This document shows, in pieces, positions 34,989 through 42,196 of a DNA stretch of 64,000 nt (position 1 is the first letter of the stretch; each line of letters opens with the position of its first letter). The stretch spans positions 78,326 to 142,325 of the forward strand of contig SVOL01000003.1 of assembly GCA_015066395.1 (NCBI GenBank), in the 5' to 3' direction. The DNA is from Oscillospiraceae bacterium (GTDB lineage Bacteria; Bacillota; Clostridia; Oscillospirales; Acutalibacteraceae). The translations under genes and the position numbers were made by a program. Below the pieces are notes generated by a model. That model was given only the letters and a program-made list of their open reading frames with translations, did not search any database and was not told where the DNA came from.

Positions 34989-35050
34989 AAAATCACCCCG
35001 TATTAGTCTTAATCACAAAACTATTATGTGTAACGACCGAGGGTGATTTT
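34989..35050 (-). terminator. Terminator-like helix between era and yqzL
   Basis: AAAATCACCC and GGGTGATTTT pair across a 42-nt loop and on the minus strand are followed by further Ts. The distal arm contains the Shine-Dalgarno of yqzL (GGGGTGAT), so the helix would both weaken transcription and mask that site. Confidence 0.5.
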
Positions 35051-35058
35051 AAAGGTAA

Positions 35059-35994
35059 TTATTTCATATCAAGTCCGAACGAACGAATAAGTCCGTCACG
35101 GTTACGCCAGTCCTCTTTAACCTTGACCCAAATTTTAAGATTTACTTTGCAACCGAAAAATTCTTCGATATCGGCACGGGCTAAAGTGCCGATCTTTTTG
35201 AGCGTCGCACCGCCTTTACCGATGATTATGCCTTTATGAGAGTCGCGCTCGCAATAAACGGTGGCCTCGATCTCGATGATCGGCTCTCCGTTCGGCAGAT
35301 CACGCTCATAAAAACGCTCAAGTCCCACTGCGATTCCGTGAGGGATCTCCTTGTCGAGCAATCTCAGCATTTTTTCTCTGATAAGCTCGGTGATGATGAC
35401 GCTGTCAGCCTGATCGGTCACTTCATCAGCGGCAAAAAAATGCGGAGCTGGCTTTGTATATTCGAGCATTTTTTCAATAAACTCATCCATGCCGTCACCC
35501 GTTACCGCCGACAACGGCAAGACCGCATCAAAATCGTGCAAAGCGGTATAGGCCGCGATTGTGGGCAACAGATCGGATTTATCTTTGAGAAGATCGATCT
35601 TATTGATGACCAACACCGACCTTAAACGACGTTTTTTGATCTCGTCCAGCAAAGCCAGTTCTGCCTTGGGCATATCGTTGGGATCAAGCTTAAACTTCGG
35701 TGCGGCTTCAACAACCAAAACAGCGGCTTCAACGTCCGATAACCCCGACGAGACAGAGTCCATCATCTTTTCGCCTAAACGGGTTTTAGGCTTGTGGAAA
35801 CCGGGCGTGTCAACAAAGACCAACTGCTTGTCCCCACGTGTGAGAACACCCATAATTCTTGTTCTGGTGGTCTGCGGTTTATCCGACACAATGGCCACCT
35901 TTTGACCTAAAAGATTATTTAAAATGGATGATTTTCCGACATTGGCTCTTCCGACAATGGCAATAAAGCCCGATTGTGTTTTATTTTCGTTCAT
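35059..35994 (-). CDS. era: GTPase Era
   Basis: Essential GTPase for 30S ribosome assembly. The 311 residues show G1 GRANVGKSS, G2 and switch region TTRTRIMGV, G3 DTPGFHKPKTRLGE, G4 NKIDLL and G5 SAVTG. The C-terminal KH RNA-binding domain contains GIIIGKGGATLKKIGT. Standard length and position upstream of yqzL/recO. Confidence 0.97.
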   Translation of the reverse strand: MNENKTQSGFIAIVGRANVGKSSILNNLLGQKVAIVSDKPQTTRTRIMGVLTRGDKQLVFVDTPGFHKPKTRLGEKMMDSVSSGLSDVEAAVLVVEAAPKFKLDPNDMPKAELALLDEIKKRRLRSVLVINKIDLLKDKSDLLPTIAAYTALHDFDAVLPLSAVTGDGMDEFIEKMLEYTKPAPHFFAADEVTDQADSVIITELIREKMLRLLDKEIPHGIAVGLERFYERDLPNGEPIIEIEATVYCERDSHKGIIIGKGGATLKKIGTLARADIEEFFGCKVNLKIWVKVKEDWRNRDGLIRSFGLDMK

Positions 35995-36005
35995 TAAAAT
36001 TCCTC

Positions 36006-36500
36006 TTATTCAGTAAAAGTGACTTCTCTCGACAGTCCCATTTTAATAAGCACCGATTCTTCCTTTTCACGCATTATTTCGGAATCCTTTTGAGACCCAA
36101 CGTGATCATAGCCCAAAAGATGCAGCATCGAGTGCACGGTCAGAAACGCCATCTCCCTCTGGAATGAGTGACCGTATTCCTCGGCCTGACGCACCGCATG
36201 CTCGACCGAAATGATAACATCGCCCAAAAGCTTGGCTTTAGTTGCAGGATTTTCATCGTAAACGCCGTCTTCACCTAACGGAAAAGAAAGTACATCGGTA
36301 GAAGCATCTATATTTCTGAACTCGGCATTCAGTTCTTTTATCTGCTTATCGTCAACAAAGGAAACGTCGACCTCAGCCGGTTCCAAAAAACCCTCTTCAG
36401 CCAGTACGGCTGTGCAGGCACGGCGTATCAGCATTCTGATACCGGTAGGAATTTTGATGGCTCTTTGCTTGTTCATAATGGTTACTTTCACTTTTTCCAT
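36006..36500 (-). CDS. ybeY: rRNA maturation endoribonuclease YbeY
   Basis: Zinc-dependent RNase for 16S rRNA 3' maturation and ribosome quality control. The 164 residues contain ELNAEFRNIDASTDVLSFPLG and LGDVIISVEHA. The metal motif HSMLHLLGYDH near residue 130 carries the three conserved histidines. It lies between phoH and era, as in most Firmicutes, but without the diacylglycerol kinase and cytidine deaminase genes often found there. Confidence 0.95.
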   Translation of the reverse strand: MEKVKVTIMNKQRAIKIPTGIRMLIRRACTAVLAEEGFLEPAEVDVSFVDDKQIKELNAEFRNIDASTDVLSFPLGEDGVYDENPATKAKLLGDVIISVEHAVRQAEEYGHSFQREMAFLTVHSMLHLLGYDHVGSQKDSEIMREKEESVLIKMGLSREVTFTE

Positions 36501-36562
36501 ACTGACTCTCCTCTTAAAAAAATTAAAGGGTTTATGCTGTTTATATAAAGGGCTTTGCCTTT

Positions 36563-37525
36563 TTACCGTCTTCTTTCCTCATACTTTTCGTATGCTTTTA
36601 TTATCTGCTGAACAAGTCGGTGGCGGACAACGTCACGCTCCGAAAACCTTGTTATCGCGATATCCTCGATATCAGCCAAAATGTGCAGGACCTGCTTTAA
36701 TCCCGACTTTTTTCCGTCGGGCAGATCGATCTGCGTAACATCTCCCGTAACCACCGCTTTGGAGTTAAAGCCTAAACGCGTTAAAAACATCTTCATCTGC
36801 TCAGGGGTCGTGTTCTGTGCCTCGTCTAAGATTATAAAACTGTCGTCAAGCGTTCTGCCTCTCATATATGCCAAAGGTGCGACCTCGATATCGCCGCGCT
36901 CCTGGCATTTCTGGAAGTTCTCAGCACCCAGCATATCAAAAAGAGCGTCATAAAGCGGTCTTAAATACGGGTCGACCTTTTGTTGGAGATCACCCGGTAG
37001 GAAACCTAATTTTTCTCCGGCCTCGACCGCAGGTCTCGTTAAAATGATGCGGTTGACCTTTTTCGACTTGAAAGCCTCGACCGCCAATGCTACAGCCAGA
37101 TAGGTCTTGCCCGTACCGGCAGGACCGACACCTATCGTCACGGTATTTTTGCGAATAGCCTCGACATATTTTTTCTGACCGATGGTCTTAGCCTTTATCG
37201 GTTTGCCCTTAGAGGTCACACAAATGCAGTCGCTGTCGGTAAGCTTTGCGATTCCCTCAGCCTCACCGTCATTCACAAGTGACATACAATAACGGATGCT
37301 CTGGTCGGTTAACGTCTCGCCCTTGTTAATAAGAGTTATCAGACCCTCGACCGTCTGCACAGCACGGTTGACACCTGCTTCGTCACCGCTGATCCTTATT
37401 TCTCCGGCACGAAAAACGATGCGAACAGAAAACTCTTTTTCAATAAGCCGGATGTTCTCATCCATATTTCCGAAGAGTCCCTGAACCTGCTCCAAACGCT
37501 CGATGTTGATAATGTGTTCCGCCAA
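36563..37525 (-). CDS. phoH: PhoH-like ATPase (YbeZ family)
   Basis: Cytoplasmic P-loop ATPase linked to YbeY in RNA metabolism. Walker A is GVGPAGTGKTYLAVALA and Walker B is DSFIILDEAQNTTPEQMKMFLTRLG, with TGDVTQIDLP behind; a small KH-like N-terminal domain precedes. I take TTG 37525 as the start, 8 bases after CGGAG. A GTG three codons upstream overlaps that site, so the first residues are uncertain. Confidence 0.92.
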   Translation of the reverse strand: MAEHIINIERLEQVQGLFGNMDENIRLIEKEFSVRIVFRAGEIRISGDEAGVNRAVQTVEGLITLINKGETLTDQSIRYCMSLVNDGEAEGIAKLTDSDCICVTSKGKPIKAKTIGQKKYVEAIRKNTVTIGVGPAGTGKTYLAVALAVEAFKSKKVNRIILTRPAVEAGEKLGFLPGDLQQKVDPYLRPLYDALFDMLGAENFQKCQERGDIEVAPLAYMRGRTLDDSFIILDEAQNTTPEQMKMFLTRLGFNSKAVVTGDVTQIDLPDGKKSGLKQVLHILADIEDIAITRFSERDVVRHRLVQQIIKAYEKYEERRR

Positions 37526-37570
37526 ATTTTTCACTCCGTTATTTTAAGTGTTATTTAAGTTTATTCTACA

Positions 37571-38746
37571 TTATTTTTCCGTTAAAATCAACAATAAATC
37601 TTGCTCGGCAATATTTTCTCTTAAACTGTATGTTGCGGAGATCTCAACGCCCTTTTCGAGCACCTTATATTCGACGTTTTTTGACAAGATCTCGGCCGCC
37701 GACAGTTCACTTTCCTCAATTTCTTTGAGTTTCACCGTTGCCAGTTCCCTTGCCACCGCTTCATCGATCAAAAATGCACGCGTATCAACCGGCACAAACT
37801 CAGCCGTTGTCAATGTTATCGGCAGATATGCACCGTTCCAATCCCACCGTTTCACCTCGACCGTGCGTTCAAAGTTGCCCTTCAGAGAGCCCAGATACAG
37901 CGGAATATCAATGCCGAAAAAGGATAGTACGGTTCGGCTTTTCGGTTCGCCTACGCATATTTGTTCCGACTGCACGAAGGTTGCCATATAGGTTATCGTC
38001 CGCTCGGTTCTGGCGAACACTTTTCCCGAAGAGCGACCGAACTTTGAACTCCCGTCTTTATACTCGGTCACTCCCGACACCAAAAGATCGCCTGCCTTGA
38101 CCGTCTGCCCGACCTTGACGGCAACGGTTCCCTCAGTAACCTCAAGCCGCTCAATAATGCCGTCGTTGGAGGCTACCAGATTACACGGTGTTTTGTCGGT
38201 CTTTTCGGTCGACAGCGACTCCGAAATGTTGACCGTTGCCGTTGACCCCTCAATGTTGACCGAGGCCCACGCGATATCCGGCAACGCCAACGCCAGCCTG
38301 GTTCTAAAGTCCTCGGAATCGACCGAGCTTATCCTTGTTCCCTCCAAGAGTCCCAACTCAGCACAGGCCGATAAAACTTCAGCGGTCGGTATTCTTTCGT
38401 TACCGACTACATTGATATTCCATACAAACGAAGACATATAAAAAAGCATCGCGAAATACAGCACAAACCCCAACGCAAAGCCGACCCTCAGACGGTATTT
38501 GCGAAGTTTAAACGGCAGTCCGTAACGCTTCACGACCTTTGTTTTTATCCGATTTTTACCCTTTATTTTATGAAGTTTTTTGTAATCCCTCAAAAGAACT
38601 TTGAGCGTCAGCCGACCGCCTTTTCGCTGTATGTCCCAAAACGGCACCCGATGAGCGGCAAGCTGATTCAAAAACCGTTCCGGAAAATCGCCCGAAACCG
38701 AAAATTCAACAAATCCCGATAAAAATTTTATAATGTAGACTACCAT
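37571..38746 (-). CDS. yqfD: Sporulation protein YqfD
   Basis: 391-residue membrane protein required for sporulation, expressed in the mother cell in Bacillus. A cytoplasmic N-terminal part (FPERFLNQLAAHRVPFWDIQRKGG) precedes a membrane segment near 90-112 (GFALGFVLYFAMLFYMSSFVW). An extracytoplasmic part follows with the barrel-sandwich motif VASNDGIIERLEVTEGTVAVKVGQTVKAG. It is 2 bp downstream of yqfC, the usual pair. Confidence 0.9.
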   Translation of the reverse strand: MVVYIIKFLSGFVEFSVSGDFPERFLNQLAAHRVPFWDIQRKGGRLTLKVLLRDYKKLHKIKGKNRIKTKVVKRYGLPFKLRKYRLRVGFALGFVLYFAMLFYMSSFVWNINVVGNERIPTAEVLSACAELGLLEGTRISSVDSEDFRTRLALALPDIAWASVNIEGSTATVNISESLSTEKTDKTPCNLVASNDGIIERLEVTEGTVAVKVGQTVKAGDLLVSGVTEYKDGSSKFGRSSGKVFARTERTITYMATFVQSEQICVGEPKSRTVLSFFGIDIPLYLGSLKGNFERTVEVKRWDWNGAYLPITLTTAEFVPVDTRAFLIDEAVARELATVKLKEIEESELSAAEILSKNVEYKVLEKGVEISATYSLRENIAEQDLLLILTEK

Positions 38747-38748
38747 TT

Positions 38749-39042
38749 TTATCCCTTCGTAATAAATTCGATGCTGTCGATCTGACCCTCGATAATGACA
38801 TCCGCGTCGCTCAACGACGAAATGCTGAGACCTTTGCCCAAGAACACTACCGTACCGCCGACGACCCTTAGTTTTATAAGGTTTTCATAATAATCTATTA
38901 TCCCTCGGCACCCGTCAACCGTGGCCTGGTGGTTGAACTCCAACTGCAGCGAAGCGGCTTTTAAGGCCGACAACTCGTTGATCCCAAAGAATTTCGGTCG
39001 TCTGCGGTTCAGCTTAAAATCACTGTCTATCTTCTTTCGCAT
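38749..39042 (-). CDS. yqfC: Sporulation protein YqfC
   Basis: 97 residues, the small partner of YqfD. The YabP/YqfC beta-fold is recognisable in LQLEFNHQATVDGCRGIIDYYENLIKLRVVGGTVVFLGKGLSI...ADVIIEGQI. I place the start at ATG 39042, behind GTGAGGGCAG; an upstream GTG is part of that site. It heads the long minus-strand series down to the lipoprotein at 29.6 kb. Confidence 0.88.
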   Translation of the reverse strand: MRKKIDSDFKLNRRRPKFFGINELSALKAASLQLEFNHQATVDGCRGIIDYYENLIKLRVVGGTVVFLGKGLSISSLSDADVIIEGQIDSIEFITKG

Positions 39043-39297
39043 AACTGCCCTCACAAAAATATACTAACTAACTTTATGCTGTCGGCAAGCCATTCATTCG
39101 AAATGTAAAACGGAAAACAGTCGATGGTTGCCCCTACAGCGTAATTTTTAAATTTACTTGTTGGGGAGAGCGATGCTCTCACGCAAAATTTTTGATTTTT
39201 TGTCACTGCCCCGTTTTAGCGGAGAATCTTTGTTTCACGGCTAACAAAGTGGGGTATTTTAAGACTTTTCTTAGCATAAATTTCAAACGGTGATGGT
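39043..39297. other. Divergent spacer yqfC / ylbJ
   Basis: About 250 bp without a gene. It holds a small perfect hairpin GAGAGC-GAT-GCTCTC near 39166-39180 and must contain the divergent promoters. A weak sigma-E-like -10 (CATAAATT) lies upstream of ylbJ, but I cannot assign promoters with confidence. Confidence 0.4.
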
Positions 39298-40395
39298 ATG
39301 ATTCTGAAAATACGTCAAGTTGCGACCGTCGTATTCGCGACGGTTTTGGGAGCGGTCATCTTAATAATGTCGGGCAATGTTCGGCGAGGCGTTAACGATA
39401 GCGTTGAGCTGTGCATTTCTTCCGTCGTGCCGTCGCTGTTTTTGTTCACGATCGTGGCAAATTTTGCGGTAAATTCGGGGTTGTGCCGTATTTTGGGCAG
39501 ACCGTTGCACCGATTTTCAACCTTTTCCTTTAATCTGTCGGGTGAGCAATTCAGCGTGTTTTTACTGTCGCTCATTTCGGGCTATCCCGTCGGAGCGACC
39601 CTAATATCTCAGCTTTTAAAGGACGGAAAAATCACCGAAACAAAAGCCCGAACGATGCTGAACTTTTGCATTTCGGCAGGTCCCGCGTTTATTCTTATCA
39701 CGGTCGGCGAGGTCGCGCTCGGACATCGCTCAGACGGCTACCGACTGCTTTTTGCACACACATTGAGCAGTCTTATTCTTTGTTTTTGCTTTGGACTCGG
39801 CACCCGTATTTTCGACAAAACCTGCCAAAAGCCGACCGAAACAGCACCTGTTTCGGTATCCGAATCCGGAGTCTCCGAAAACTTTGTCAAATCGGCAATC
39901 GACGCATCGAAGGCGATGCTCAACGTATGCACCTTCGTTATCGCTTTCGGCGCTTTGGGTAGGCTTATCACGACCGATATTCCGTTTTTCTCCCCTTTTG
40001 CGGTCAATTTGTTAAGAGGCCTTGTCGAGGTGACAAACGGCGTCAACCTCTTCGGTCGCGGAAGGCTGTCGCTCATCGCCTTTTTGTTGGGCTTCGGCGG
40101 AATATCGGTGCATTTTCAGGTACTATCCATTTTATCTGATGCGCAATGCCGCTATCTTCCGTTGTTGCTCTCACGCATCGTTCACGGCTGTATCTCCGCC
40201 GCAATGATCGCTTTAATGGAAATCATCTCACCCCGATATATCGACACCGCCGCCACACCTTCGATTTCCGTATCGCAAAGCGGCAACCCAGCCGCTGTTT
40301 TGGCCCTGATGCTTTTAGGCGTTGTGCTGGTCGTATACTCGTCCCAATCGCGACAACACCTTACAAAATTCGATACATCTTGCCAAAATCGATAA
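39298..40395 (+). CDS. ylbJ: Sporulation integral membrane protein YlbJ
   Basis: 365 residues, about eight to nine membrane segments. Shared YlbJ features are CISSVVPSLFLFTIVANF near the start, the SLISGYPVGATLISQLLKDGKIT motif near 95-118, the LNFCISAGPAFILITVG stretch and a late GLVEVTNGV...FLLGFGGISVHFQVLSI. In Bacillus YlbJ is a mother-cell protein needed for the spore coat/envelope. It is divergent from the other sporulation genes yqfC/yqfD. Confidence 0.88.
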   Translation: MILKIRQVATVVFATVLGAVILIMSGNVRRGVNDSVELCISSVVPSLFLFTIVANFAVNSGLCRILGRPLHRFSTFSFNLSGEQFSVFLLSLISGYPVGATLISQLLKDGKITETKARTMLNFCISAGPAFILITVGEVALGHRSDGYRLLFAHTLSSLILCFCFGLGTRIFDKTCQKPTETAPVSVSESGVSENFVKSAIDASKAMLNVCTFVIAFGALGRLITTDIPFFSPFAVNLLRGLVEVTNGVNLFGRGRLSLIAFLLGFGGISVHFQVLSILSDAQCRYLPLLLSRIVHGCISAAMIALMEIISPRYIDTAATPSISVSQSGNPAAVLALMLLGVVLVVYSSQSRQHLTKFDTSCQNR

Positions 40396-40441
40396 TATGT
40401 AGTATAATAAACCCGTAATGACAGTAACATCGGCATCCGAC

Positions 40442-40517
40442 GCGGTTTCGTGACGGCCGAAGGCCGTCGTACCGCCGAAGGCGGTGTTAAAATCAAAAGA
40501 TTTTAACACGAAACCGC
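40442..40517. repeat. Cloverleaf-forming palindromic element
   Basis: An 11-bp closing helix (GCGGTTTCGTG 40442-40452 with CACGAAACCGC 40507-40517) encloses three perfect hairpins. These are GACGGCC-GAA-GGCCGTC (40452-40468), ACCGCC-GAA-GGCGGT (40471-40485) and GTTAAAATC-AAAA-GATTTTAAC (40486-40507). The whole 76 bp folds as a four-way junction on either strand. It lies between ylbJ and the next gene and resembles REP/BIME-type intergenic elements. Confidence 0.75.
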
Positions 40518-40597
40518 CGACGAGAAATGCCTCGCTTAAATTTCGATTCGATAACATCATAAATCCGTCGGTTTTCGACGGTATACTCGGAGGACGT

Positions 40598-40816
40598 ATG
40601 AACAATAAGAAGTTTTTTAGATCCGATATTCCGCCTGCCTGTGCCTATTGCAAACACGGTCGCAGTATTTCGGGCGGGAAAGAGGTTTTTTGCCTCAAAA
40701 AAGGCATTGTTGACGCGGATGATAACTGCCGCGCGTTCAAATACGATGTGCTCAAGCGTAAACCGCAGAGTACAGGTATTGAAAAAAGTTACTCAGAAGA
40801 GGATTTTAAGCTCTGA
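40598..40816 (+). CDS. Conserved small four-cysteine protein
   Basis: 72 residues starting at ATG 40598 behind CGGAGGA; a longer in-frame start would run through the palindromic element and is unlikely. The core CAYCKHGRSISGGKEVFCLKKGIVDADDNCRAFKYD (given in part: CAYC, FC and NC pairs) has four Cys spaced like a zinc or iron site. A basic C-terminal part (KYDVLKRKP) follows. I recall similar small proteins in Clostridia but know no function. Confidence 0.7.
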   Translation: MNNKKFFRSDIPPACAYCKHGRSISGGKEVFCLKKGIVDADDNCRAFKYDVLKRKPQSTGIEKSYSEEDFKL

Positions 40817-40831
40817 TTTATAAAATAACTA

Positions 40832-40860
40832 TTGACAAATGCTGTCTTCAAGGATATAAT
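40832..40860 (+). promoter_or_regulatory. Promoter of the tRNA pair
   Basis: Consensus TTGACA (40832-40837) and TATAAT (40855-40860) with 17-bp spacing, 35 bp before tRNA-His. Confidence 0.9.
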
Positions 40861-40895
40861 ATTCGATGTGCCGAAAAGGCATACCGTAAGATGTG

Positions 40896-40972
<77 letters not shown>

Positions 40973-40998
40973 CTTTTTTTATACCTATTTTTGAACTT

Positions 40999-41073
40999 TG
41001 GGGTGTCGTCAAGCGGTAAGACACAGCACTTTGACTGCTGCATTCGTAGGTTCGAATCCTGCCACCCCAGCCA
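40999..41073 (+). tRNA. tRNA-Gln (TTG)
   Basis: Acceptor TGGGGTG/CACCCCA, D-arm GTCAAGCGGTAAGAC, anticodon stem CAGCA/TGCTG with loop CTTTGAC (anticodon TTG), T-loop GGTTCGAATCC and encoded CCA with G discriminator. It is 26 bp behind tRNA-His and shares its promoter and terminator. Confidence 0.97.
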
Positions 41074-41076
41074 ATA

Positions 41077-41116
41077 AGAAACGACAATTTTCGACAGAAG
41101 ATTGTCGTTTCTTTTT
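41077..41116 (+). terminator. Terminator of the tRNA pair
   Basis: AGAAACGACAAT and ATTGTCGTTTCT pair around a 12-nt loop, followed by TTTTTG. A third copy of ATTGTCGTTT occurs at 41161-41170. Confidence 0.9.
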
Positions 41117-41227
41117 GTTCTTTTCACTTTTCTCTTTTCGTTCTTCTCTCTTCTCTAAAATTGTCGTTTCCGGAGAAAAGATAAGAGAGAAGAGATAAAA
41201 GAAAAGGTAGCTTTGCTCCGCAAAGCA

Positions 41228-41256
41228 TTGATTTGAATAACGAATTATGATATAAT
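41228..41256 (+). promoter_or_regulatory. Promoter of the four-helix-bundle gene
   Basis: TTGATT (41228-41233) and TATAAT (41251-41256), 17 bp apart, 20 bp before the start codon. Confidence 0.75.
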
Positions 41257-41276
41257 ACATTCAGAGGTGATGATGA

Positions 41277-41627
41277 ATGAACAGTCCTTTACTCGATAAA
41301 TCTCTCGATTTTGCAACACAAATCGTATTGTTTTATGAAGAGTTTTCCAAATCAAAAAAAGATACAACTATCGCCAAACAATTACTTCGCTCTGCTACAA
41401 GTGTTGGTGCAAATATAAACGAAGCCATATACGGTAACAGCAAAGCGGATTTTATATCAAAATTACATATTTCTCTTAAAGAAACAGGTGAAAGTATTTA
41501 TTGGCTAAAGCTTCTAAAAAATACAAAGCTTGTGAATTGTGATTTTGATAGCTTACTCTCACTTGCTAAAGAAATTAAGAGAATGCTTATTGCATCCTTG
41601 AATACCGCAAAGGAGAACGGCAAATGA
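41277..41627 (+). CDS. Four-helix bundle protein (23S rRNA intervening-sequence family)
   Basis: 116 residues with the family pattern LDKSLDFATQIVLFYEEF, QLLRSATSVGANINEAI (the conserved SxxSVxxNIxEA-like motif), KLHISLKETGESIYWLKLL and a final LAKEIKRMLIASL helix. Members are found in rRNA intervening sequences and near mobile or diversity-generating elements; cellular function unclear. AGAGGTGA precedes the ATG. Codon use is visibly more AT-rich than in neighbouring operons. It overlaps the next gene by ATGA. Confidence 0.85.
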   Translation: MNSPLLDKSLDFATQIVLFYEEFSKSKKDTTIAKQLLRSATSVGANINEAIYGNSKADFISKLHISLKETGESIYWLKLLKNTKLVNCDFDSLLSLAKEIKRMLIASLNTAKENGK

Positions 41628-41953
41628 ATAAATGGATTGTTGAAGATTGGGCTTTTATTGTAGAAGTAATTGACGGAGACGCAAAGAATTGCAGACTTGG
41701 ATTAGAAAAGGGAGACGTTTTTCATTTTGAATACGAAACACCTCAAAGCTTCTGTCCTCGAGCTATGGCGGAAATTTATACTTGGTGTGAAGTAGTTAGA
41801 TGTGGCGGTGACTTTACATACAGAGGCGCAAAAGATAAATATAAAATAGAAATTCCTTGTCCGTGCCATTGTTTGCAATTTTGCCTTACTGCCGTTCCTA
41901 TAAATAGGGATCAAAATGGAAACTATATTAACAATAGCATAAATGCTAACTAA
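41624..41953 (+). CDS. TIGR04076 family protein
   Basis: 109 residues of a small conserved family with the layout VEVIDGDAKNCRLGLEKGDVFHFE, FCPRAMAEIYTWCEVVRCGGDF and a C-terminal Cys-rich IPCPCHCLQFCLTAVP. Conserved cysteines suggest metal or redox chemistry, but the function is not known to me. Translationally coupled to the four-helix-bundle gene, and equally AT-rich. Confidence 0.75.
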   Translation: MNKWIVEDWAFIVEVIDGDAKNCRLGLEKGDVFHFEYETPQSFCPRAMAEIYTWCEVVRCGGDFTYRGAKDKYKIEIPCPCHCLQFCLTAVPINRDQNGNYINNSINAN

Positions 41954-42025
41954 TGAACGGTGAGAGTTCGAATTCATACGCAAAAACGGCAAAAATATCT
42001 TTTTTGTAGCCCATAGCCAAACGGG

Positions 42026-42050
42026 AACTCCGCATTTCTGCGGGGTTTTC
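42026..42050 (+). terminator. Terminator after the TIGR04076 gene
   Basis: CCGCA-TTTC-TGCGG hairpin within AACTCCGCA/TGCGGGGTT, followed by TTCC and T-rich sequence. Confidence 0.7.
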
Positions 42051-42148
42051 CTTTATTTATGCGGTGTTTCGGCACTTTTAAAAGATAAATTTCGGTTGAA
42101 GAATTTATAGAAGATACCAGATCATCTAATAAAGAAGTTTAATAAAAA

Positions 42149-42188
42149 ACCCGTTGCGATCCAAAGGACCGCAACGGGTGATTTTTTG
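42149..42188 (-). terminator. Terminator of pckA
   Basis: CCCGTTGC (42150-42157) and GCAACGGG (42171-42178) around a 13-nt loop, with A-run (T on minus) on one side and ATTTTTT on the other; bidirectional. Confidence 0.85.
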
Positions 42189-42196
42189 CCTTATTA

